Source of the DNA: Amorphochlora amoebiformis
Taxonomy: Eukaryota > Cercozoa > Chlorarachniophyceae
DNA length: 64,000 bases
Direction: 5' to 3'
Assembly: GCA_054601695.1 (NCBI GenBank)
Contig: BAAHQB010000340.1
Coordinates: 62,001 to 126,000 of the forward strand
Under the pieces are notes generated by a model that was not told the origin of the DNA, searched no databases, and saw only the letters and a list, made by a program, of their open reading frames with translations. Both the position numbers and the translations under genes were made by a program. Shown piece by piece: positions 1 to 59,848 of the stretch (position 1 is the first letter of the stretch; each line of letters opens with the position of its first letter).

Positions 1-21753
<21,753 letters not shown>

Positions 21754-21879
21754 ATATCAGAACTTCAATACTACAAGATATAAATATTTATGCGTTAAAA
21801 ACGTTTTCAAATTCAAAGTTATCTGAGTATAATTAAATTCGTGGCTCGATCTGTATCTGGATCATAATGTACTTATATA

Positions 21880-21919
<40 letters not shown>

Positions 21920-22273
21920 GTGTGTGTGTGTGTGTACTCGTACGATCTAGACAATATCTAGAAATCTAGGAAATGCTATAAATTATAACAATATCCAGAA
22001 AATCTAGAAACACACATACACACATATATAGTAGATATATATATATATACTAGATATATATATATATATATATATCTAGATATATATATATATATATATA
22101 CATATCCTAGATATCTAGCATATACTAGATACACTAGATATATGTGCAAATTCTAGAAATTCTAGAAATTATATATACACACATATCTAGATATGCTAGA
22201 TATAAATTCACTAGCTAGACTAGTATTCGGGTATATCTAGTATATATCTAGTATATATCTAGTATATATATCT

Positions 22274-22311
<38 letters not shown>

Positions 22312-22751
22312 TAGATAAAATATCTAGAATATATACTAGATATATACAGATATGTCTAGTATGTGCACTATATTGATTTTTTATTAAAACCAGTATAATC
22401 CAGTAATTTTAGAATCTAGATTAGTACTAGTAAGATACTAATCACAATCGTACGATCTAGCAGATCTAGTGTATTAATATTATAATTGTTCAGTGTATAT
22501 ACCTCGCGTACGCAATACCTAGAATACTACGCATGGCCTGAATGCCGCCTGATTGTCAGATGATGTAAATACTTTCTAGAACACTAGCTAGCCTTCTAGG
22601 CAGTCTAATTGACGTTGGAACTCCGATTGTGAAATATCTAGCATACGAATATCTAGGATATCGATATCATTATTACCTAGATTACTAGATTACTTGAAAT
22701 TGTAGTCTATACGTACGCACTTACATACGGAAATGTATATAATATATCTAG

Positions 22752-22796
<45 letters not shown>

Positions 22797-23079
22797 CATA
22801 GTCTAGTAGTATATGTATACGTACATGTACGTAACGTACGCACGTATGCGTATCGATTGTAATAATTGAATACTCAGAATCAATAGTATTGTCTTTTGGC
22901 TATATAGTATTGTCCGTTATCTACTATAGATCTACAGATCTAGTACAATAATATTATCTAGACTATCTAGACTGTAGAGTAGCGCTACGTGCCACGGTTA
23001 GATCTAGAAGATGTCGCCGAACGAAAAAATATCCATCCCTAGTATCTAGAGTATCGTACATATATGCATATTCTACATG

Positions 23080-23113
<34 letters not shown>

Positions 23114-23177
23114 CTAGATATATATGTGTACTAGATATAAAATATAATATAATACATACTATGGTATATATGTATCT

Positions 23178-23226
<49 letters not shown>

Positions 23227-23343
23227 AGAAATATATAGATGATCTAAGCTAGATAATAGATATGATCCATGAGTCTAGATGAGTATATAATTTCAAGTGA
23301 CTATACTATATAAATATATATGTGTATATATATCTAGTATGTA

Positions 23344-23386
<43 letters not shown>

Positions 23387-23558
23387 AGTATATATGTGAG
23401 TTAATATCTAGACGTGCCATGTAATAATTCTAGTAATTATATATACTAGAATTATAATATTTGCCTTCGTACATGATTATAAGTCTAGTAAGTATCATTA
23501 TCTACTAGATCTAGATATTAGGAATAGTATATATATATATATACTAGATATATATGTG

Positions 23559-23589
<31 letters not shown>

Positions 23590-23667
23590 ATAATATATAT
23601 GTAAATATATATATATATATATATATATAAATATATTTGTATATATTTATATACATATATATTATGC

Positions 23668-23706
<39 letters not shown>

Positions 23707-23709
23707 CAC

Positions 23710-23740
<31 letters not shown>

Positions 23741-23773
23741 ATATATGCACGCATACGTGTGTTATACGTGTAC

Positions 23774-23862
<89 letters not shown>

Positions 23863-23914
23863 TATATAATATACATACACACACACAAACATATATATAT
23901 ATATATATACATAC

Positions 23915-23983
<69 letters not shown>

Positions 23984-24150
23984 TATATTTATATATATAT
24001 ATATACATGTAACATCATCGTAATTGTATACATATTTACATATATATATATAGACCATGCAAATATTTCTTCATAAACTTGTGTAAAATCGTGAACAAAG
24101 ACATTACGTGAACATGAGCACTAGATACACAGGCGAGCACGATATGCCTA
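21754..24150. repeat. Spacer: CTAG-rich DNA mixed with TA arrays
   Basis: No gene is seen between the HECT stop and the BASS 3' flank. From about 21930 the sequence is packed with CTAG, TCTAGA, ACTAGT and CTAGATAT words between (TA)n runs. From about 23540 to 24050 it is nearly pure TA with some ACAC or GTGT. Long tyrosine-isoleucine reading frames here come from the TA repeat. Confidence 0.85.
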
Positions 24151-24470
24151 GTCTCATTGGGGCAGATTGAATATTAAACCCAGATCCAGACCTAGTCCGA
24201 GTCTTAAGTCTGGGTGAGTTTGTAGATGTATGAAGCCCTCAGTTTCGGGGCATCCGACGGCAGGCTTCAGGTTTAAGTTTGATAAAAAGAAGGAAAAAGG
24301 AGAATCCAGACACATAGAAATACCAGGCATGTGCGACGGGGGGACAAGAAAGCGAAGAAAACAAATGCGGCCAAAACACAAGTTACCCCAGATATCTTTG
24401 ATCCATGCTGTTTTGCTCTCTCTCATTCAAGCCCTCGGAAATGTTACACGGAGAATATGGAAAATGTGCC
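24151..24470. other. 3' flank of the BASS gene
   Basis: Unique DNA downstream of the BASS stop (TAA at 24473-24471, - strand). No second gene or clear polyadenylation signal was recognised. Reading frames here overlap the BASS 3' end and show no family features. Confidence 0.5.
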
Positions 24471-25854
24471 TTAGGATGCCTGCGGCTCGGGCTCTTTGGG
24501 CTTCTCAGCGAGTGCGCCGGTGGTGTCGTCCCCAAGGTTGCCATCCTTCACAGGCATGCCACGCCACACTACGGCCATGGAAGCCCCGATGAGAGCCATC
24601 CACACTACCGACACTGCAGGTGGCACCCTCGCCGCATAGTCACCAAAGTGTAGTTTGGCGAGCAGAAATCCGAATGCGGACGACTTCATAGACGTCTCGA
24701 TACCAGACGTGCGGCTCGTGACCTCGTCCTGGCCGAGAAAGCGCATCACCCAGTATCCTGCCAGCCCGCCCAACAGGTGGAGCAGCATCGCCGCCCACTG
24801 CAGTGTTAAGCCGGCCGATAGGATGTCGGGCGCAACCTGTGCAACCGCTGACCCCACGAGCAGACATGTGGCGATAACGCCGACGACTGGAGTAATGGGT
24901 ATTACGGCGTCAACCCATTTGGGAATGGCTTGCTTCAGGCTCATGCCGAACAGCAAGGGGAACAGCACCACCTGCATTGTGGATATCGCGATCCCCTGGG
25001 CGTCCACAGGCACGCTGGTGCCGAGAAGTAGCTTGGCGAGCAGCGGAGTCATGAAGATGGCACCGACTGTCGTCGCGAGTGTCATCATTACCGACAGCGC
25101 CACGTTGCCCTTGGCGATATAGGCACACAGATTCGATGCTTGGCCACCGTTGATGGATCCACAGAGCACCAGCCCGGCTGTGAGGGGCTTAGACAACGAA
25201 AACGCCTTAGCAAGGCCAAGCGCGATGAGCGGCATGAGCCCGTAGCAAGATGCAAACCCAACGGCCACAGGCAGCGGCTTGGTTAAAACCTTCATGAAGT
25301 CGGCTGGGGTGAGAGTAATCCCCATGGAGAGCATGAGCACGCCAAGGCCCGCAGTAAACCAATTGGTGTCGAACCACGCAAACGACCCGGGGCTTTTGAG
25401 CGCCACAATGGCCGTGAGAAGCGTCCACAGTGGGAACAAGTTGGTCACCGTAGACATCGTCGCCTCATATACCTTCCATACCTGATTACCCTCTTGTTTG
25501 AACGATGCTGCGCCCTCGAGGGCGTTGGGGCGGGTTGTGGTGGACTTGGAGAGGCCTCGGCGGACCCGTTCCCAAAGCCGTCCCGCGGGTTTCTGCCACT
25601 GTTGCCCGCCAACATTTTGGACTTGCAGAGACGTTGGGCGCGTCGAGTGATGGTTTATGACATGTGGGGCGAGCTGTATGCTTTTTTTTAGGGCAGACTC
25701 CTCTCTGGTGAATCGCCGCAACTGGACAAACAGGGGCAGTTGTTAGTATACACACTGCACTGCTGTTATGTGGCAAATTTGTGCCTGGGTAGGCTACCAT
25801 GGGCGCCCGTGCCGCGCTCGAGCCCCAGAGGTGCGCTCGAGGAACTGTAAACAT
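24471..25854 (-). CDS. BASS-family (bile acid:sodium symporter-like) carrier, probably organellar
   Basis: Two exons are proposed: 25854-25798 (ATG, 19 codons) and 25721-24471, joined in phase 0 across a 76-bp GTAGCC...CCAG intron. The second exon has no early ATG, which supports the added first exon. About nine to ten hydrophobic segments follow a basic, Ser/Thr-rich leader of roughly 100 residues. Family signatures include GSINGGQASNLCAYIAKG, where BASS proteins have a glycine-rich crossing helix, and later EVTSRTSGIETSMKSSAFG and PPAVSVVWMALIGASMAVVW. It resembles plant BASS1/BASS2-type plastid carriers; BASS2 moves pyruvate with sodium, but substrate cannot be assigned here. The leader is basic but lacks a clear signal peptide, so plastid or mitochondrial targeting is unresolved. 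Its single long exon, high GC and lack of TA arrays set it apart from its neighbours. Confidence 0.87.
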
Positions 25855-26640
25855 ATTATAGTGTGATTCCTAGCCTGCAGAACATCGGTGATACAGGCAC
25901 CCTACCCAAAGATATATTCCTTGGCCTAACCTGCGGAAGTCCTAGCGGACCTCGATATTCTTGAAACCGACGGTGCCGCATGTGCGCAAGGATAAACCAC
26001 GACGTGGAGTAGGAAAACGGCGGTTTGGAGCATATGATTTCTTGTTTGGCGCCTGTGTGCTGTAAGTCTGTTAAGGGGGCACTTGAAAAATCACAGCCGT
26101 ATGCCGCACCGGGGAGAACCGTGAAGAATCTCTGGAGATCCTTCAGTAGGATCTCCGAGGATCTCACAACGGTACCAAGCAAGGCCCAATCGCCACGTGT
26201 CAAGATGTCACCCATCGTGACTTAACCAGGGTGTGATGGGTTTGACTGGCTGAACGGCAGCGTGTTTGAGTTTGACCAGACCGCCACCAGGCACCGCGCG
26301 TCGTTACAACACCACGAGTCGCGAGTTGTAAAGGGTATGGGCATATATGATAGGTATCGCTTGTACGCACGGTGCACATACTTGTGTTTGCCTTGTAATT
26401 ATCCTGCTACGCATCCACGCCAGCGCCACGGTGTGACATTCCATGCACAAACCCGTGAGGGACACTAAGAATGTAAGCCAATTACAGGATTACCAGGATT
26501 ACGGGACACAAGCGGGACACAATTCCGTGGACGATGGCCCTTTATAGACACACAAGCCCTGGGACAGCAAACGACAGACAGCTTATTGACAAATATGGAA
26601 AACATTGTCTTGCCCACATTACACACATACTCAGGTACCC
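25855..26640. other. Unique 5' flank of the BASS gene
   Basis: About 790 bp of mixed-composition DNA without repeats, directly upstream of the BASS start codon, so it probably contains that gene's promoter. A 119-codon open frame on the - strand (25856-26215) lacks any recognised motif and is not called as a gene. Confidence 0.5.
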
Positions 26641-28560
<1,920 letters not shown>

Positions 28561-29467
28561 ACTTAGCTTAGGTATAATATTAGTAGAGATAGTATGACTG
28601 CTGTTATACTACCGTACTACACTAGTGGTCCAGACTGGCTAGATTCTAGCTTGTCTAGAGTATATTATAGTCACTATACTAGTGTCAGAGTATACCCAAT
28701 ACTAATCTAGTAGTATTATCTGGATTATACCTAGAGTCTAGAGAGTATAAGTCACTATAAGCTAGGTAAGCTAGCCTTGTACTAGTACTAGTACTAGTAC
28801 TAGTACTAATCTAGCTAATACTTCTAGTACCTAGAGTGCTAGTCAGAGTCAGTGTACGCTAAGGTACCTAGGGTACGGTAGTAATGCTAGAAATCTAGGA
28901 AATAAGCTAGTAAGTCTAGTAACCAGTAAGTTCTAGAATCTGAGTCGAGATCTTGTTACTTTCTTTAAGATAGACTAGATAAGATAGATAAGTTAGAAGT
29001 CATGTATCATAGTGTGGATGTACTAGATCTAGTAGATGTACTCAGTATATAGATTTAAATTCAATTATGTGTTACTTAACTGTTAAGTTAAGCGTGCACG
29101 CTTAATATAGTTAATTATAAGAGTCTAGGAGTATACGTGTCGTATACACTGGTATCAACAACTTGATCCAGATTCAGGCGAAGTCTGATCGTTTATCATC
29201 ATAAGTCACATGATCAACTATATCTACCCGAGACCTAGGAGACTCCACCAGACTCTAGGACTCTTCCTCATGCTACAAATCAACTCCGTCAGGATCGATG
29301 AGTTTGGTATAGCGATTTATTGGTAATTTCATCTTGAAGTTGCCGCTTGCGACCCAGGTCACCGGGGATTTTGACAAAGACATTATTGCCTTCATACACA
29401 TACATTATCAAAAACCGTGTTTTAATATCGCATGTAGATATGTATTATACACACATACAATATATAC

Positions 29468-29519
<52 letters not shown>

Positions 29520-29682
29520 GTATATGTATGTGTGTGTATAAATGTATTCTTTTATAATATTATGTATTTATGAAAACATCCATATCTACAATATGCACAT
29601 ATATATTACATATATATATATATATATATATTATATTGTATGTTTTAATAGTATGTAAGATAAAAAAAATATATGAAACTAA

Positions 29683-29722
<40 letters not shown>

Positions 29723-29772
29723 CAACACACACCCATATACATATGTATGTATGATCCATGTAAATATATTTT

Positions 29773-29821
<49 letters not shown>

Positions 29822-29903
29822 GTTATATACGTATGCATTTACATATACATATACGTATACATATACACATGCATATACATGCATATCTAATATTTGTAAT
29901 ATG
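28561..29903. repeat. CTAG-rich spacer, then TA arrays
   Basis: From 28561 to about 29280 the DNA is unique but full of CTAG words, including a tandem run of ACTAGT units near 28780-28806. From about 29450 it returns to (TA)n mixed with TACATA. This spacer separates the BASS 5' flank from the 3' end of the ankyrin-SAM gene. No gene is seen. Confidence 0.8.
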
Positions 29904-41179
<11,276 letters not shown>

Positions 41180-41330
41180 TTTTGGGAGATGTGGTGGAGG
41201 TCATGGATGTCATTTCAGGAGATTCATATCAGGAGATGTGGTCGATGTCGTTGATTTTATTTCAGGAGATGCGGGTGAGGTCACTGATATCATTTCAGGA
41301 GATGCGGGTGAGGTTATTGATGTCAACTGA

Positions 41331-42480
41331 CCTTCAAATCAACGGGGTTTGTGGGCAGCAAAGACATGGTCTGGTTGTTGAAGAAAAGGTTCTGGAAGGT
41401 CCTCAATCTTGTATCCTGTGTTGCGTATGTTGTGTGTCCAGGTGTGCTGAGAGGGGTGCTGAGAGATGTTCTGAGAGGTGCCTAAGAAGTGTCCTGGGAG
41501 GGTGTAAAGAGGAGGGATGATGCCCTGAGTGAGAGCCTGGCGTTTCAATTTCCCCCAGGTAGGCCAGTAAATTCACCACAGAAATGCAAATTCTCGGCCA
41601 GGTCCTATCATTAATCATTCTTAGACATCAAAATTCATTAAACTGTAGTTAATTCTTACTTTGGGCAACTATTAAGCTCTTCAAACCATGCCACCGATTC
41701 TTGGCCGCAATAAAATTAATGAAATCTTGGGTAGTAGAGTGTGAAATATATGTTTTCATGGTCGTCATTGCGCTCGTCATGGTCGGTAATGTAGGTCATC
41801 CAGCGCATCTGGGCTAAGCGTGATGCAGATATTAAGGTCATCTCAGTCATCCAGGAGGTTAACCCTATGCTCATCGTGACGGTTTTGTCATGCTAATGTT
41901 GATGCACGTGTTCACGGTCATGGTCACGGTCATGGTCATGGTCACGGTCATGTTCATGGTCATGGTCTCATGGTCATGGTCATGGTCATGGTCATGGTCA
42001 TGGTCTCATGGTCATGGTCATGATCATGGCTATGGTCATGGCATGGTCATCGTCATGGTCTCATGGTCATGGTCATGGTCTCATGGTAATGGTGATGGTC
42101 ATGGTCTCATGGTAATGGTCATGGTCATGGTCTCATGGTGATGGTGATGGTGATGGTGATGGTGATGGTGATGGTGATGGTGATGGTGATGGTGATGGTG
42201 ATGGTGATGGTGATGGTGATGGTCATGATTGTCATGCTTTGATTACCATTGCGACAAAGAATAGATAAGATGGGCCTTAGCCTTAGGCTTCTGCATGTCA
42301 CGTGACCGCACATGAAGATCACGTGACTTTGCATGAGCTTGACACGTCAACATGTGCACTGTGGTCATTGAATCCTGGCAGGTAATCATAATGAAAACGG
42401 ACAAAGGGAACCGTGTCTCTACAAACTCATGGACTACAACTGCTAAACCATACTCTGCGCTAACAGTATATCACAGTATA
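41331..42480. other. Unique 5' flank of the ankyrin-SAM gene
   Basis: Apart from the hexamer array at 41890-42228 this is non-repetitive DNA. It includes short related pieces near 41420-41510 (GTGTGCTGAGAGGGGTGCTGAG). No coding region was recognised. Promoter elements probably lie here, but none could be identified. Confidence 0.4.
41890..42228. repeat. Hexanucleotide array ATGGTC / ATGGTG
   Basis: More than forty six-base units. The first two-thirds are ATGGTC variants interrupted by TCTC, and the last part (about 42135-42222) is an almost pure ATGGTG run. It lies about 700 bp upstream of the ankyrin-SAM start codon. Confidence 0.9.
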
Positions 42481-43800
<1,320 letters not shown>

Positions 43801-44530
43801 CGCATAAAACATGTCCACAGTTCACCCCCAAATTAAGCAGTATTGCGTTATACTCTTGATTTACGAACACAGCACAGTGTTCGAATTTCTCTTCAAGATC
43901 AACTACGAATCGGCTCCGAACCGGCTGCTCCGAATCGAGTCTCTATTGGCTGTTTACCGGGCTCCACCCCATGAAGTGGGTCCATTGGGTCCCAATCGGT
44001 CCAAAGCAGGTCTGAATTGGATCGCACGGGCTAAGAGTAGTAAGAGCGTACCCCGATCGATTCGGCTCCGATTCGAGCCCCAGTTGGCTCGCAAGTCTCC
44101 AAAGGGGGTCCCAATCGAATCGGCTCCTACATGGTTCCTAATCACAGTCCCAATTGAGAGGCAAAGTGTTGGGCCTCGGTGCAGAAGTCACGTAGTTCAG
44201 GACAGGATGCTTCAGGCTTAATCCATTCATGCCCCCAAACTGTACATCATGTATACATCCATGCACATGTACCGTGTTTGTGCACGTCCCACACTCGCAT
44301 TCAAACCCTACCGAAAATCTGGAGAGATTATGGAGTAATTTCACAATAATCACTCCTTGCGATCACGCCAAGGCGTCCAAGCACTCGGGAAGCACCATCG
44401 CTGTCCAGCGCGGGCATCGGCTTCTACAGACTAGCATTAAAGGGTAACACGTTACTTCACGAAATGTCACACCGAAGCAATTAAATTTATTTTATTCGAA
44501 TATTTCGCTCGTAATGCGACATATGGCTAT
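43801..44530. other. Unique block with short GGCTCC-type repeats
   Basis: About 730 bp of higher-GC DNA in an AT-rich spacer. Variants of AATCGGCTCC recur at irregular spacing between 43910 and 44130. A 136-codon open frame starts at ATG 43811 (+ strand), but its protein shows no family motif and follows the repeat. A gene is not supported. Confidence 0.4.
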
Positions 44531-48330
<3,800 letters not shown>

Positions 48331-48568
48331 TTCTGCAAGATTTATCTACTAGTCTAATTCGTATTGGAAAATGTCAATTCATAGAAGAATAACCGTTGAT
48401 TGTATACTTGAAAGTTCACTCACGCGAGACCCACAAGAAGCCTCACTACGTACTTCATTTGTGCACCGCCCTAGAAATTATTGTTTTCGTGCAGCTCCGG
48501 CTGTTGGTCGCTTCTCTCGGTAGTGACGGCTGGCCAAACGGGGGTGTAGTGCAAAGCGGTAGGCATAT
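48331..48568. other. 3' flank of the GSK3 gene
   Basis: Unique, moderate-GC sequence between the CTAG-rich spacer and the kinase stop codon (TAA, 48571-48569 on the - strand). No other gene is seen. The border between spacer and gene flank is sharp, near 48330. Confidence 0.5.
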
Positions 48569-50402
48569 TTATTCGGTGGAGTCGAAGAGAGGCGGGAGCG
48601 GTTTTCCGTCTGGCATCTTGGCACCGGGCTGTCGGATGTCGTCGAAGAACTTGTGGTTCATGGCCTGGGGAAACATATATTCCATAACTACCACTATTAC
48701 TCCGTGTATAGGTTTATCTCTTTACTCGATGTGTGGCCGTGTGTGGTGAGCTAAAGTGGGTAACCGAGTATTATATTTGAGCGGCTATTGATTGTTTTAT
48801 ACCTGCATCGCTGTGAGACGCTCGTTAGGGCGGTAGCACAAGATGTTGTCCATAAGGTCCATAGCTTCCTTGGGCGCCCGTTTGCCCCAGAATTGAGACC
48901 AGGGCTGCTTCTTGTGCGGTGGCAGGTTCCCGTGATGTTTGGGATTCATGAGTTTGCAATCTTCGTACGTGGGCGTGCCTAGTATCTTCATGATTTCAAC
49001 CAGCTGATCAGTCTTACTTCGGCCCAAGAAAATGGGATTCCCTTGGAAGAATTCAGCAAAAACACAACCCGCGGACCACATATCTGCAGGAAATTATTTA
49101 GTTTGGGAGATTATTGGTTGTCATCTGAAGTTAAGTATGGAAAAGAGGAAACAAAGACAAACTAAAACAAGAGAAAAAGGCTTAGGCAAAAAAAAATTCT
49201 CGAGTAGATAGAGACTTACCAATAGCTGTGGTATATTCAACAGCGTCCAAGACTAATTCCGGAGCTCGGTAGTATCGGGAGCAGATATATGCTACGTTGC
49301 GTTGGCCCTTCTGCAGTATCTTTGCGCTCCCAAAGTCGCAGATTTTACACAGGTGGGAGCGGGTGTCCACGAGCAGGTTGTGCGGTTTGATGTCTCTATG
49401 GCAAACTCCGAGGTTGTGGACGTAGGCCAGAGCGCGGAAGATTTGATAGACGTACACCTAGAGGTCACATCAACAATCATCAGCTCCAACATTTTTTTCA
49501 GGGTCATCGTCAATCATCAGCCCCAACATTCTTTTGATGAGGCATATTAAAGCATCATCTCCGAGCTAGGGGATGGACGGTTATTGCTACGTTGTTGGAG
49601 AAGAAATAAATAAGGAGGTATATTTCGTTTACTTTAGTGCACATGGGCGGCACGCTCTTAGACTCGTTCATGTACTTTTTAAGCACGTAGTGAACGGTGT
49701 AGGGAATGAATTCCATGACCAGGTTGAGGTAGACTCCATCCTGAGGGTATGAGCAATGGAGATTTGGTCAGACCGCTGGATTCGAGCAGAGGAAGTATTA
49801 AGGACAGGAAACACTGGGGCATGAAAAACGAAGGTTGCCACGGAACTATTCCTAGTTAGCACGGTAAAATACCTGCTGATCTTTGGCAAAGAAAAAAGTC
49901 TTCAAATGAACGACGTTGGGATGCTTTAAAATTCTGAGAATTTGCAGCTCTCGGTTCTTGTATCTAGGATCCTGCAACACCTTCTTAATCGCCACCACCT
50001 CCCCGGTACCACTTAACGTTGCTGAAAAGGGATATTTTGGGAATATATGAGGTCATATAGCATTTGAAAGTGGGAGAGAGGTTTAGGTTTAGATGCAGGG
50101 AATATTGTATTCAATGTAAGCTACCTTTAAATACAACTCCGAAACTGCCCTTAGCGACCACCTTCGTCGAGGTAAATTGCAAGTCCGCGCCAGCCCCGGT
50201 CTTGGTCTTGGTGTCACCTAAAGTAGCACACGAGTGAGCTATGGTTCTTTCACTGGCTGATCGAATTCAAGTCTTCCTTACTGCTAGCGGGATTGTGCAT
50301 ATCGGTTCCATTCCCAGTTTTCTGGTTGTTTTGACCAGCGTTATTCTTCATAGGATCTTGTCTTGCCGGATCTTCGTTTGAATCACGCGCATTTGAAGCC
50401 AT
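48569..50402 (-). CDS. GSK3: GSK3/shaggy-type serine/threonine protein kinase, complete
   Basis: Seven exons, read downward: 50402-50282, 50217-50125, 50021-49873, 49740-49633, 49457-49220, 49083-48803, 48664-48569. All phases agree, and the product is 361 residues. Kinase landmarks: catalytic Lys 84 in [16 protein letters not shown] (177-184), DFGSAK (198-203), and activation-loop Tyr 214 in [15 protein letters not shown], the autophosphorylated tyrosine of the family. Arg 95, Arg 178 and Lys 203 match the three residues that hold the priming phosphate of substrates in GSK3. The protein stops soon after the kinase fold, and the N-terminal inhibitory-serine motif of animal GSK3 is not seen. 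The glycine loop reads AKGSFGVV, with Ala in place of the usual first Gly. The start is the first ATG, diverging from the glutaredoxin gene. Confidence 0.96.
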
Positions 50403-50596
50403 GCGACATCCCATCGAGTCCAATTAATATTAAGCCCGCCAGGCCTGGAATCATCAATGTTGGGGTTCCATGGATAGATTTTTGGGACCGTAGAAAACCC
50501 CGAATTAATCGAAAAGGAATAACACTACGTTATTGCCCGCTATTACCCGGTATCACCCGGCATTCGGACCGTAAATTAAACATAATTCCGCGCAGA
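50403..50596. promoter_or_regulatory. Short divergent promoter region between GSK3 and the glutaredoxin gene
   Basis: Only 194 bp separate the two start codons, which point away from each other, so both promoters must lie here or inside the transcribed regions. The interval is unique. It contains AATTAATATTAA and AATTAATCG stretches, and a TTGCCCGCTATTACCCGGTA segment with repeated CCCG. No TATA box is clear. Confidence 0.55.
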
Positions 50597-57173
<6,577 letters not shown>

Positions 57174-57189
57174 ACTACAGTCTGGAGGC

Positions 57190-57370
57190 GAGAGAGAGCT
57201 TTGCGGATCTGGAGGCTCTGGAGAGATCTGAAGAGGTCTGGAGAGGTCTGGAGGACCTGGGGGTCTGGAGAGGTCTGGAGAGGTCTGGAAAGGTCTGAAG
57301 AGGAGACGTCTGGAGAGGCTGGAGAGGTCTGGAGCATCAGGAGGGTTTGAAAAGGTCTCTGGAGAGGTGT
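57190..57370 (+). repeat. GGTCTGGAGA minisatellite in the 3' flank
   Basis: About 15 units of a 10-bp motif (GGTCTGGAGA and close variants) start 20 bp after the glutaredoxin stop codon, so they probably lie in the 3' UTR. Confidence 0.85.
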
Positions 57371-57380
57371 GAGAAGATCT

Positions 57381-58330
57381 GCAGCCTAGCTACAGGTGGC
57401 GAAGCACAAACATATCAACACATAAATACGTACATGTATATGTATATATATATATATATACGTGCAAACGATATTAATGTAGATACGTGCTAGAGGTGTA
57501 GGAAAACTGTGGATACAATGTGTACAATGTAGATACATATGGAATGTTTACACATATTGCATCCCTAAGCATGCTTCTAATGCGTGTGCGTGGCTCAGTG
57601 CCCGCGCATGCGTGTACGTTTACGTGGCCGACACGTGTGCACTTCTCGCCGGTAAATAGGTAGAATAGTCTAGATATTCTCTAGATTCTAGGTTCCAGTC
57701 TATGAGTCTCTCAAAGAGCGTACCGTAGGAGGATCTAGAGTACAGCTAACTCTATTGCGGCGAATCTAAAAATTTTCACTATTTAATCTCAGTAATTCTG
57801 CCACCAACTAGACCAACTCTATTGCATTACGTATTATACATCTACTCTGGGACAGAGTCTGGGTACTCTAGGTCTAGTACTAGTAGTAGGTACTCACTAG
57901 CTCAGTGAGTCAATGATTACCTACGACCTAGAGTCCTAGACTAGAATACATAGATCCATTATCATTTAGCCATAACCTAGATAACCCGGCCGTAACCTCT
58001 AGAACCCAGATGACTTGCAAAGCAACATTTTCTAGATTTTAGGTGATACATACATGTACAATCCAGCAATGGTATCGACTGGGACTAGTGGGAAGTTGAC
58101 TCCAGGAGGCTGCTTCGAATTTCTCTAACCTAGTTAAATAGAAAGTACAATACTAAGTTTACTGAACTCCGGGTACAGTACAGTTGTGTTACTTGTGTAG
58201 TACGGTAAGCGTACGGTAAGCCTTCCCAAGTACCATACGGTACGTGGATATTGGGTTATCGAATGGACTCAATGGAGGCTGGAGCTACCGAGTCTGAGTA
58301 AATTCTAGAAATTACTCACTCAAGTGAGTG
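57381..58330. repeat. CTAG-rich spacer
   Basis: A short TA run and unique DNA (57381-57640) are followed by about 700 bp with many CTAG, GTAC and AGTACTAG words. Near 57966-58006 there are degenerate telomere-like words (CATAACCTAG, GTAACCTCTAG). No gene is seen. Confidence 0.75.

Positions 58331-59848
<1,518 letters not shown>

Noticed and set aside
25856-26215. 119-codon - strand open frame upstream of the BASS gene
   Set aside because: No recognisable motif. It lies where the BASS promoter should be.
43811-44221. 136-codon open frame with ATG
   Set aside because: No family motif, composition follows a short local repeat, and no splice partners were seen.
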